Source: Acidaminococcus sp. | GTDB taxonomy: Bacteria > Bacillota > Negativicutes > Acidaminococcales > Acidaminococcaceae | NCBI GenBank assembly: GCA_019416065.1 | Contig: DXYB01000044.1 | Coordinates: forward strand, 1-16,145 | DNA length: 16,145 bases | Reading direction: 5' to 3' | Shown here: in pieces, positions 6,061 to 12,833 of the stretch | How the letters are laid out: the number at the start of each line of letters is the position of its first letter | Numbering within the stretch: position 1 is the first letter of the stretch | Program-made: the position numbers and the translations under genes | Notes under the pieces: generated by a model | What the model was told of the DNA's origin: nothing | The model's input: only the letters and a program-made list of their open reading frames with translations | Database searches by the model: none

Positions 6061-7896
6061 ATGGCAAAGAAACTGATAGCGGATCTGATGGTGGATTACC
6101 TGGAAAGACGGGATGTAAAATACGTCTTTGGTCTGTGCGGCCATACGGTTATTGGGATGTTGGACGCCCTCAGCCGCAGCAAAAAAGTTAAATTCATTTC
6201 CAACCGGCACGAAGCCGTTGCTTCTACCGCAGCGGACGGCTATGCACGGATTACCCACAAGGCTTCTGTGGCGCTTTGCCACCTTGGGCCGGGGCTGACC
6301 AACGTATTGACCGGTGTGGCCAATGCGGCGTTTGACTCTATTCCTATGGTTGTTATCGCTGGCGACGTGCCTACCTATTACTTTGGCAAACATCCTCACC
6401 AGGAAGTGAACATGCACGAAGACGGCAGCCAGTACAAAATTCTGGAACCGGTGGTAAAACGGGCTTGGCGCGTGGATGATCCGGAATCCATGGCAGAAAT
6501 CATGGATAAGGCGTTCCGCCTAGCAGAATCCGGCCGACCTGGGCCTGTATTGATTGATGTTCCTATGGATATTTTCTCCCGGGAAGTGGAAGATTACATC
6601 TGGGATCGGACCTATCATGACAGCCATATCACCATGAAACCGGCGCTGGATCCGGAAGCGGCGAAAGCCATTGCTAAAAAACTAGTGGAAGCCAAACACC
6701 CGGTGCTCCATGCCGGCGGCGGCATCCTGCTGGCACAGGCTTCTGAGGAATTGGCCGCACTGGCAGAATTCCTGGATATCCCTGTATCCCGTACCCTGAT
6801 GGGCCAAGGCTGCATCAGTGACAAACACCCGCTGATGATTGGACAGACTGGATTCTGGGGCATGGAATTTACCCATTCCCTCACCAGCAAAGCCGATGTA
6901 ATCCTGGGCCTGGGCACCCGTTTTGCAGAAGCAGACAGCTCCTCCTGGTATCGGGGTGTCACCTTTGATCCGGACCATACGGAATTTCTGCAGATCGATA
7001 TTGACCCCAGCGAAATCGGCCGGAACTATCCGGTAGCCATTGGTGCCGTGGGCGATCTGAAACTGGGCCTGAAACAAATTCTGGAAGAAGCGAAAAAACT
7101 CTGCCCACAAGGCATCAAACGGGAAGGCCTGCGGGAAGCCATTGCTAAAGCCAAAGCTGACTTCAAGGCACAGAATGTGGCTATTTCTAACGATGGTCGC
7201 TTCCCCATGACCCCGCAACGGATCTTGAAAGACGTAAAAGAAACCATCCCAGAAGATGCACATATCTTTACGGATGTGGGCTGGAACAAAAACGGTGTGG
7301 CACAGCAATATGACATTACTGTACCGGGCAGCATCCATCACTCCTCTGGTTTGGCTACCATGGGTTTTGGTGCCTCCGCGGTGTTAGGTGGCAAACTGGC
7401 TGCTCCGGACAAAGTTTGCATTACCTTGACCGGTGATGGCGGCTTTGGTGTTAACCCCACTTGCCTGGCTACCGCTGTGGAACAAGGCATTCCTGTAACC
7501 TGGGTTGTGATGAACAACTCTGCCTTTGGTACCATCGCTGGCTTGGAAAACGCCAACTATGGTAGCAAATTTGGGACTGTGTTCCATACCCCCGATGGCA
7601 AATCTTACAGCCCCAGCTGGGCTGGCGTGGCCAAAGCTTACGGTGTGGAATCCATCTGCGTAAAGAGCGCTGATGAATTTAAACCCGCTATGGAAATGGC
7701 TATGAAAGCCAATAAAGAAGGCCGTCCCTTCCTGGTAGAAGCCCCCATGGAAAACATTGTGGTGCCGACTCCTGGTTGCTGGAACATTAACGATATCTAC
7801 AGCCCCAATGCGTTGGTCGAAGATGGGAAACTGGTGAAAGACGAAAATGGCCAGTTCGTTGCCCCCAACCACGCAAAATCTCACAAATCCAAATAA
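6061..7896 (+). CDS. Thiamine diphosphate-dependent enzyme, acetolactate synthase/IolD-like superfamily
   Basis: A 611-residue ThDP enzyme with the usual Pyr, central and PP domains. Catalytic Glu51 lies in NRHEAVAS. The ThDP/Mg site is exact: GDG at 458-460, 24 residues, then NN at 485-486. The central domain runs from about 195 to 340. The chain is longer than common acetolactate synthases and carries a tail after LVEAPMENIVVPTPGCW. Having Glu51 speaks against glyoxylate carboligase, which has Val there. Candidates are a 2-oxoacid carboligase or decarboxylase, a sulfoacetaldehyde-acetyltransferase-like enzyme, or a ring-dione hydrolase similar to IolD. No small regulatory subunit (IlvN/IlvH) follows, which argues against biosynthetic acetolactate synthase. 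It starts two bases after the lysR stop. The family is firm, the reaction is open. Confidence 0.88.
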   Translation: MAKKLIADLMVDYLERRDVKYVFGLCGHTVIGMLDALSRSKKVKFISNRHEAVASTAADGYARITHKASVALCHLGPGLTNVLTGVANAAFDSIPMVVIAGDVPTYYFGKHPHQEVNMHEDGSQYKILEPVVKRAWRVDDPESMAEIMDKAFRLAESGRPGPVLIDVPMDIFSREVEDYIWDRTYHDSHITMKPALDPEAAKAIAKKLVEAKHPVLHAGGGILLAQASEELAALAEFLDIPVSRTLMGQGCISDKHPLMIGQTGFWGMEFTHSLTSKADVILGLGTRFAEADSSSWYRGVTFDPDHTEFLQIDIDPSEIGRNYPVAIGAVGDLKLGLKQILEEAKKLCPQGIKREGLREAIAKAKADFKAQNVAISNDGRFPMTPQRILKDVKETIPEDAHIFTDVGWNKNGVAQQYDITVPGSIHHSSGLATMGFGASAVLGGKLAAPDKVCITLTGDGGFGVNPTCLATAVEQGIPVTWVVMNNSAFGTIAGLENANYGSKFGTVFHTPDGKSYSPSWAGVAKAYGVESICVKSADEFKPAMEMAMKANKEGRPFLVEAPMENIVVPTPGCWNINDIYSPNALVEDGKLVKDENGQFVAPNHAKSHKSK

Positions 7897-7914
7897 GAAC
7901 GGCGCAAGCTGAAA

Positions 7915-7951
7915 CGGATACCCTGTTTTCTCTGGAAAGCAGGGTAATCCG
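7915..7951 (+). other. Strong intergenic stem-loop without T-run
   Basis: The arms CGGATACCCTGTTTTC (7915-7930) and GAAAGCAGGGTAATCCG (7935-7951) pair over about 16 base pairs, with one bulged base and one G-T pair, closing a four-base TCTG loop. No T-run follows (the next bases are ATAATTG), so it is unlikely to be a rho-independent terminator. It more likely marks an mRNA processing or stabilising element between the ThDP gene and the lyase gene. Confidence 0.65.
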
Positions 7952-7990
7952 ATAATTGTACAAAAACAGTAGAACGAAGGAGAACCTGTT

Positions 7991-8857
7991 ATGGCAAAAG
8001 AAAAAATGACAACCAAATTGCGGAAGTTGCTGGCCGACAATAAGTATTTGGTTGCTCCCTGTGCCTATGACGCCCTAAGCGCCAGGGCTATTGAAGTAGC
8101 AGGGTTCCAGGTTTGTGGTACCACTGGCTACGGAATGCACGGGGTGGTATTGGCACAGCCGGATTCCGGTCTTTTGGCGTTGAACGAAACCGTAGATATT
8201 CTTAGCAAAATGGCAGATGCGGTGAATATTCCCATTATCTGCGATGCAGAAGGGGGATACGGCAACGCATTGAACGTCATTCGTACCGTCAAGGAATATG
8301 AAAAAACAGGCGTAGGCGGATTCTTCATTGAAGACCAAAAACAGCCGCCCAACTGTCCGTTTATCAGTAAGACGGAAGTCATCAGTATTGAGGAAATGTG
8401 CGGCAAAATCCAGGCCGCAGTGGATACCCGTACGGATCCGGATCTTTTGATTATTGCCCGTACTGATGCACCGGACGATGAAGCCATTGAGCGTGCCAAT
8501 GCCTACTTGGATGCCGGCGCGGATATGGTAAAAATCCTGCCAAAATCCCGGGAAGCTTTGGTAAGCCTACCGGAAAAAGTACATGGCCCGATTCATCTGG
8601 GTTATTTCCCCAACCAGCCGTTTTTTAAAGAATTTACTACGGATGACTGCGGGACGAAATTGGGATACAAAATTATTACCTTCCCCTTTAGCGTGTTGTT
8701 TGCCCAGGTGGCAGCGCAGCTTAGCGTGCTGAAATATATTAAAGAACATGGTACGCCGGAAGGGTATCCTGGTGAAATGCTGGATTTCCAGACCTACATT
8801 GACCTGGTGCATGTAAAAGATATTAAAGAAGCTGGGGCTAAGTACCTGAAAGAGTAA
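7991..8857 (+). CDS. Isocitrate lyase/PEP mutase-family enzyme with non-standard active site
   Basis: A 288-residue cytoplasmic TIM-barrel protein of the isocitrate lyase/PEP mutase superfamily, which includes methylisocitrate lyase, dimethylmalate lyase, oxaloacetate decarboxylase and PEP mutase. Asp58 (QPDSG), Asp85, Glu114-Asp115 and Arg157 (IARTDA) are kept. The catalytic KRCGH loop of methylisocitrate lyase is replaced: only the Cys (122) stays, in PPNCPF. The DAD metal motif reads DAE (85-87), and the late Glu of the FPE segment is missing (KILPKS). Function by name transfer to PrpB is therefore unsafe; another C-C lyase, decarboxylase or P-C type reaction is possible. AAGGAG at 7977-7982 supports the start. 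It follows the stem-loop and lies 15 bases before the HMGL gene. Confidence 0.85.
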   Translation: MAKEKMTTKLRKLLADNKYLVAPCAYDALSARAIEVAGFQVCGTTGYGMHGVVLAQPDSGLLALNETVDILSKMADAVNIPIICDAEGGYGNALNVIRTVKEYEKTGVGGFFIEDQKQPPNCPFISKTEVISIEEMCGKIQAAVDTRTDPDLLIIARTDAPDDEAIERANAYLDAGADMVKILPKSREALVSLPEKVHGPIHLGYFPNQPFFKEFTTDDCGTKLGYKIITFPFSVLFAQVAAQLSVLKYIKEHGTPEGYPGEMLDFQTYIDLVHVKDIKEAGAKYLKE

Positions 8858-8872
8858 GAGGGACGGTGTGCT

Positions 8873-9832
8873 ATGGCACTTACGACAGTAAAGAAAGTTC
8901 GCATTTGCGAAGTGGGACCGCGGGACGGGTTCCAGAACGAAAAAGTAGTTCCCACCACGGAACAAAAAATTCATCTCATTGACCAGCTGTCTGATGCAGG
9001 GTTTCCTGTTATTGAAGTCGGCAGCTTTGTGAGTCCTAAAGCGGTTCCCCAAATGGCCAATACAGACGACGTGTTCCGGGGCATCAAGAAAAAAGAAGGC
9101 GTGGAATATAGAGCCTTGATTGCCAACTTAAAAGGCGTGGAACGGGCCATTGCCTGTGGCTGCACGAAAGTAAAACTGAATGTGTCCGCCTCCGTAGCCC
9201 ACAATTTGGCCAATTTGAACTGCACCCCGGCAGAAAGCGTTGCACGGTTTGCCGCCTGTGTGGACCGGGCCAAAGAAGCAGGGATCGGAATTTCCGGATC
9301 CATTTCCATGGCCTTTGGTTCCCCTTGGGACAAAGAAATCCCGGTGGATGTGGTGTGCAAGATCATTGAAGCCTATATGGCGGTAGGCATTACAGAAATC
9401 AGTTTGTCCGATGCGTCCGGCATGGGCTATCCTTCCCAGGTGACCCAGATTTGCCAGACCGTCAAACAAAAATACCCCGAGATCTCCTGGTGGCTCCATT
9501 TCCATAATACCCGGGGCCTGGGCATTGCCAATATCCTGGCAGGCCTGAATGAAGGTTTTACCCAGTTTGATGCCAGTTTTGCCGGCGTGGGCGGCTGTCC
9601 GTTCGTGCCCGGTGCTGCCGGCAATGTAGCTACAGAAGATTTGCTGCACATGTTGGATGAAATGGGCATTGAAACCGATGTGGATCTGGATAAGGCTATG
9701 GCTATTAGCCGGGAAGTGACCAAAATTGTTGGTCATACCACGGACAGTTACCTGCTCCGCGCTGGCAAGGCCAGTGACCTGATTCTGGATATTCCCACCA
9801 AACAAGGAAAGAATCATACACAAGCCAAGTAA
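8873..9832 (+). CDS. HMG-CoA lyase-family aldolase/lyase
   Basis: A 319-residue HMGL-like TIM-barrel enzyme. Catalytic elements are present: Arg17-Asp18 in EVGPRDGFQNE, metal ligands His209 and His211 (HFHNTRG), the signature Cys242 in GVGGCPF, and Asn251 in GNVATED. SFVSPKAVPQM near the N-terminus is also standard. Differences from textbook HMG-CoA lyase are SLSDASG where GDT is usual, ISMAFGSP in place of ISCxxGCP, and HNT in place of HDT. It should cleave a 3-hydroxy-acid thioester or related compound in a retro-Claisen or retro-aldol step. No CoA-transferase or CoA-ligase that would prepare a thioester is in this window. It is the last gene before a terminator. Confidence 0.87.
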   Translation: MALTTVKKVRICEVGPRDGFQNEKVVPTTEQKIHLIDQLSDAGFPVIEVGSFVSPKAVPQMANTDDVFRGIKKKEGVEYRALIANLKGVERAIACGCTKVKLNVSASVAHNLANLNCTPAESVARFAACVDRAKEAGIGISGSISMAFGSPWDKEIPVDVVCKIIEAYMAVGITEISLSDASGMGYPSQVTQICQTVKQKYPEISWWLHFHNTRGLGIANILAGLNEGFTQFDASFAGVGGCPFVPGAAGNVATEDLLHMLDEMGIETDVDLDKAMAISREVTKIVGHTTDSYLLRAGKASDLILDIPTKQGKNHTQAK

Positions 9833-9846
9833 CCAGAAACTCGTAT

Positions 9847-9891
9847 GGGGGAAAGGAGATCTTTAGCCAATAGATCCTTTCCTCCTTTTTT
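9847..9891 (+). terminator. Rho-independent terminator of the catabolic operon
   Basis: A long GC-containing hairpin (GGGGGAAAGG AGATCT at 9847-9862 pairing with AGATCCTTTCCTCC at 9872-9885, with a two-base bulge) is followed by six T at 9886-9891. It separates region 1 from the EIIC operon. Confidence 0.88.
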
Positions 9892-9904
9892 ACTATGCGT
9901 AGTC

Positions 9905-9932
9905 CTGGTGGCGAATTAAATCCTATCACCAG
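9905..9932 (+). promoter_or_regulatory. Inverted repeat in the EIIC leader
   Basis: CTGGTG (9905-9910) and CACCAG (9927-9932) form a perfect six-base repeat around 16 AT-rich bases. TCACC (9926-9930) could also pair with GGTGA at 9947-9951, the EIIC ribosome site. It may be an operator or a leader structure. I could not find a convincing promoter in 9892-9955. Confidence 0.35.
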
Positions 9933-9955
9933 CGTGGAAAAAAGAAGGTGACGGA

Positions 9956-11095
9956 ATGGAGAAAACTCAAAATTCTATTGCATTGCGTATCATTCAAGGA
10001 ATTTTACAGGCCATTCAGGAATCCATGATTCCTGTGATTCCTATGATTATGGCAGGCGGCCTTATCAAAGTGCTGGTCATCCTTATGACCTTGTTGCATC
10101 TCATAGAACCAGCTTCCCAAACTTATACAATTCTTAATGCTATTGGAGATGCGGCTTACTATTTTTTGCCTTTTGAAGTGGCCGTATCCGCAGCACTATA
10201 TTTTAAACTGCCGGTTTTGCTTCCTGTTGCGACGGTGGGGATTATGTTTGCCCCTAGCTTTCTTCAATTATTTACTTCCGGAGATGTCCGATTTTTCGGA
10301 ATCCTTATTTCAAACGTGACATATAGTTACAGTGTTCTTCCCATTATCCTTTTAGTATGGGTGATCAGCCTGATATACAAAGGGATCAAAAATGTATTTT
10401 CTGAGAGTTTGTTTAACTTTTTTGGCAATATGCTGACGCTATTGCTCTCGTCTTTATTGGCGATTGTGGTTATTGGACCATTTGGCAATATGATCGCCGA
10501 AGGTATTCGGGTTTTTGTACTTTGGCTTCAGGGTGCAAACCGGGTTGCTGCAGAGGTATTCTTTGCTGTAGTGTTCCCCTTCTTAAATATGTGTGGGTTA
10601 GAATGGCCCCTAATTATGGATGCGATTTCTACTGTAGGGCGAGAGGGATTTGAGTCTTTGTGCATTGTTTCTCTGTTATGCGTTAACGTTTCTCAAGGCG
10701 GGGCGTGCCTTGCAACAGGCTTTCGGGCTAAAAATAAAAAACGGCGGGAAGAATGTTTGGGAATGGGTTTTACTGCTGTATTCAGCGGAGCCAGTGAGCC
10801 ATCTACGTATTCTAACGTACGATATCGCCGTCCCATGATTGCTGCATTGATTGGCAGTGCCTGTGCTGGATTGTACGCTGGTATTGTTTCAATTCGGGCG
10901 TTTTCTTTTGTGCCGCCTGCTTTTGCGACCATCCTGATCTTTTTGGATGCAACCGATATGAGTAATATTATGCATGCTGTGATTACAGGGGTAATTGCTT
11001 TAGTGGTAAGCTTTGGCGTAGGGATGGCATTGGGGTTCAAGGAGCCGAAAGATACTTCTGAGAAACCGCAAACGTTTACGGGAGAAACAATCTAG
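9956..11095 (+). CDS. Orphan PTS EIIC-like membrane protein (glucose/beta-glucoside family)
   Basis: A 379-residue integral membrane protein with about ten hydrophobic segments. It follows the EIIC domain of BglF-type PTS permeases: MAGGLIKVLVILM near residue 30, ILNAIGDAAYYFLPF, the loop after KNKKRREECLG, and FSGASEPSTYS at 276-286, in place of the family GITEPAIYG; Glu281 and Pro282 are kept. There is no EIIB domain (no Cys motif) and no EIIA domain on the chain or nearby, so phosphorylating transport is not shown. It could be a solute permease working without PTS, or it could use a distant EIIA/EIIB. By eye the gene is richer in A and T than region 1. It heads a three-gene operon with a cyclase and a TIM-barrel enzyme. 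Confidence 0.82.
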   Translation: MEKTQNSIALRIIQGILQAIQESMIPVIPMIMAGGLIKVLVILMTLLHLIEPASQTYTILNAIGDAAYYFLPFEVAVSAALYFKLPVLLPVATVGIMFAPSFLQLFTSGDVRFFGILISNVTYSYSVLPIILLVWVISLIYKGIKNVFSESLFNFFGNMLTLLLSSLLAIVVIGPFGNMIAEGIRVFVLWLQGANRVAAEVFFAVVFPFLNMCGLEWPLIMDAISTVGREGFESLCIVSLLCVNVSQGGACLATGFRAKNKKRREECLGMGFTAVFSGASEPSTYSNVRYRRPMIAALIGSACAGLYAGIVSIRAFSFVPPAFATILIFLDATDMSNIMHAVITGVIALVVSFGVGMALGFKEPKDTSEKPQTFTGETI

Positions 11096-11118
11096 ACTTA
11101 TTATAAGGAGGTCGTACC

Positions 11119-11790
11119 ATGATCCAATTACAAGGAAAACAATTTATCGATTTATCGCATGTGGAAGAAGGTAATATGCCTGTAGATCCAGCTTTGCAGC
11201 TTCCTCGTCTGGATTTCTTCTCTCGTGTTGGGAATGGGACCCAGATTCATAACCTGGAAGTCATTAGCTATTGTCCTCACACCGGGACGCATATTGACGC
11301 TCCTTTTCATGTGAATAGCCAGTGGGGTACAGTGGAAACAGTAGATCCTACAGTTTTAATCGGGCCAGCCACTGTGGTTTCTTTGCAAGTGCCGGAGTAT
11401 GATTATGAAGTAACCAAAGAAGACTTCATAAATTGGGAAAAGGAACATGGAGTGATTCCAGAGGGTGACGGCGTCCTACTGCATACGGGACATGCGGATA
11501 AATGGTCCAAAGGGAATCCGGAGTATATTGATAAGGGGTATGTTCATCTGGCTTTAAGTGGAGCAGAGTATTTAGTAGAACGAAAAGTCCGTTTTATTGG
11601 CATGGAAAGTATCAGCGTGGATGGAGCCCCGACGGACTGCCATAAAATGTTGCTGGGGCATGGTGTTTTCATCGTAGAGAACCTGTGCAATCTGGAAAAA
11701 ATTGGACAAATCCATTGCTATACCGTGGGTACATTCCCGGCAGTAAAAGGCGGTTCAGGTACTTGGACTCGTCTGCTGGCACTAGTATAA
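11119..11790 (+). CDS. Cyclase/kynurenine formamidase-family metal hydrolase
   Basis: A 223-residue protein of the cyclase family (Pfam Cyclase, KynB-like). The metal motif HxGTHxDxPxH is complete as HTGTHIDAPFH at 54-64, and the later block GMESISVDGAPTDCHKMLL to NLCNLEKI carries the second His/Glu part. Members hydrolyse amides or lactone-like rings, such as N-formylkynurenine, using zinc or manganese. No tryptophan catabolic gene is nearby, so kynurenine is unlikely as substrate. AAGGAGG is present at 11105-11111, and the gene is 23 bases after the EIIC gene. It probably opens a ring or deacylates the compound that the EIIC-like protein brings in (inference). Confidence 0.87.
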   Translation: MIQLQGKQFIDLSHVEEGNMPVDPALQLPRLDFFSRVGNGTQIHNLEVISYCPHTGTHIDAPFHVNSQWGTVETVDPTVLIGPATVVSLQVPEYDYEVTKEDFINWEKEHGVIPEGDGVLLHTGHADKWSKGNPEYIDKGYVHLALSGAEYLVERKVRFIGMESISVDGAPTDCHKMLLGHGVFIVENLCNLEKIGQIHCYTVGTFPAVKGGSGTWTRLLALV

Positions 11791-11852
11791 AGGTAGCATA
11801 GGAGTAAGAACTAGCATTTTGCTATCTCCTGACTACAAAGGAGGGTCAACTC
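11791..11852 (+). promoter_or_regulatory. Structured intercistronic leader with possible ribosome-site control
   Basis: AGGAG (11800-11804) can pair with CTCCT (11826-11830), enclosing a small TAGC/GCTA hairpin. The same CTCCT can instead pair with AGGAG at 11839-11843, which is the ribosome site of the next gene. The two pairings exclude each other. No T-run is present. The regulatory role is speculative. Confidence 0.3.
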
Positions 11853-12728
11853 ATGCGATTTGGCTGTTGTGGCAATTTGATTGCCACGGGAAAAGACAAG
11901 ACGGGGATGGAATTTATTGGCGAAATTGCTTCCCTGGGGTTTGATTATGTGGAATTGCCGCTGGCAGAGATGACGGCGCTTGACGACGAGGTTTTTCAGG
12001 GGCTGGAAAACCTCCTCAAAAATAGCAACATTGTTTGTGAGGCCTGCAATAATTTCTTCCCGGCTTCGGTAAGGCTAACGGGGCCAGATGTAGATGAAGG
12101 GAAAATTGAGGCCTACTTACAAAAGGCCCTGGCCCGGGCTAAGGTGCTGGGGGTGTCTGTCATTGTTTTTGGTAGTGGCGGCGCCAAACGAGTTCCCCAG
12201 GGATTTGCGTACGATAAAGCCTATGCCCAGCTTCTTGCTGTGACGCGAAAAGTTTCGGAGTTAACGCTGCCGCTAGGCATCACCATTGCTTTGGAGCCCA
12301 TGCGGCGGCCAGACTGCAATATTCTCAATACCTTTGCCGAATCGGTGGAATTTGCCCGGCAATTGGATTGCAGCAATGTGAAGGTGCTGATTGATTACTA
12401 TCACATGACCTGTGAGAAAGAATCCCCTGATGTTCTGCTGCAATATGGCAAGGAGTATTTGGCTCACGTCCATTTTTCCAATCCCAGTATTCCTTGTATT
12501 CATGGTAAGCATGATCCTGCAGCGATTAGCAACATTTTCGAAGATGAACTTTCCCGTAGAGGGTGGTGGCGGTCCTTCCCGGCAGAAGGCGATGGGGAAG
12601 ACTACAGCCGTTTTATTGCAAATTTAAAAACCATCGGCTATACCGGGCGTGTCAGCCTGGAAGCCCCGGTGAAACAGTTTACAGAAGAGGCAAAGGCTGC
12701 CTTGCAACTTTTGCGTAATCGATTTTAA
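11853..12728 (+). CDS. Sugar phosphate isomerase/epimerase-like TIM-barrel protein
   Basis: A 291-residue xylose isomerase-like TIM-barrel protein, unlike the 298-1104 protein except for fold. Predicted metal ligands are Glu148 (ALEPM), Asp181 (LIDYYHM), His207 or His205 (HVHFS) and Glu270 (SLEAP). The VIVFGSGGAKRVPQGF stretch is typical of the epimerase branch with hydroxypyruvate isomerase and 3-epimerases. AAGGAGGG at 11838-11845 supports the start. It is the last gene of the EIIC-cyclase operon and is followed by a terminator. It likely isomerises the product released by the cyclase; substrate unknown. Confidence 0.85.
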   Translation: MRFGCCGNLIATGKDKTGMEFIGEIASLGFDYVELPLAEMTALDDEVFQGLENLLKNSNIVCEACNNFFPASVRLTGPDVDEGKIEAYLQKALARAKVLGVSVIVFGSGGAKRVPQGFAYDKAYAQLLAVTRKVSELTLPLGITIALEPMRRPDCNILNTFAESVEFARQLDCSNVKVLIDYYHMTCEKESPDVLLQYGKEYLAHVHFSNPSIPCIHGKHDPAAISNIFEDELSRRGWWRSFPAEGDGEDYSRFIANLKTIGYTGRVSLEAPVKQFTEEAKAALQLLRNRF

Positions 12729-12774
12729 AGTAGCCTGGTCGTGAAAAGAGATAGGGCAGCAAAGTAACAAAAGA

Positions 12775-12817
12775 GGGCAGAGAGGAAATGCGTGGCAGTT
12801 CTCTCTGTCCCCTTTTT
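12775..12817 (+). terminator. Terminator between convergent genes
   Basis: GGGCAGAGAG (12775-12784) pairs with CTCTCTGTCCC (12801-12811) with one bulged base, followed by a T-run at 12813-12817. It ends the EIIC operon. On the opposite strand the hairpin is followed by a broken T-rich stretch, so it may also help to end metY. Confidence 0.8.
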
Positions 12818-12833
12818 AGAAAGGAATTTTTTA

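Noticed and set aside
6682..7341. Long - strand open frame inside the ThDP gene
   Set aside because: It lies opposite a well-conserved gene, has no ribosome site that I can see, and reads as low-quality shadow sequence. The same applies to the - strand frames at 4487-5218, 7384-8040 and 9128-9823.
7991..8857. Naming this gene prpB (methylisocitrate lyase) and building a methylcitrate cycle with the PrpD-like gene
   Set aside because: The KRCGH loop is absent, no methylcitrate synthase is present, and the two genes are in different operons on opposite strands.
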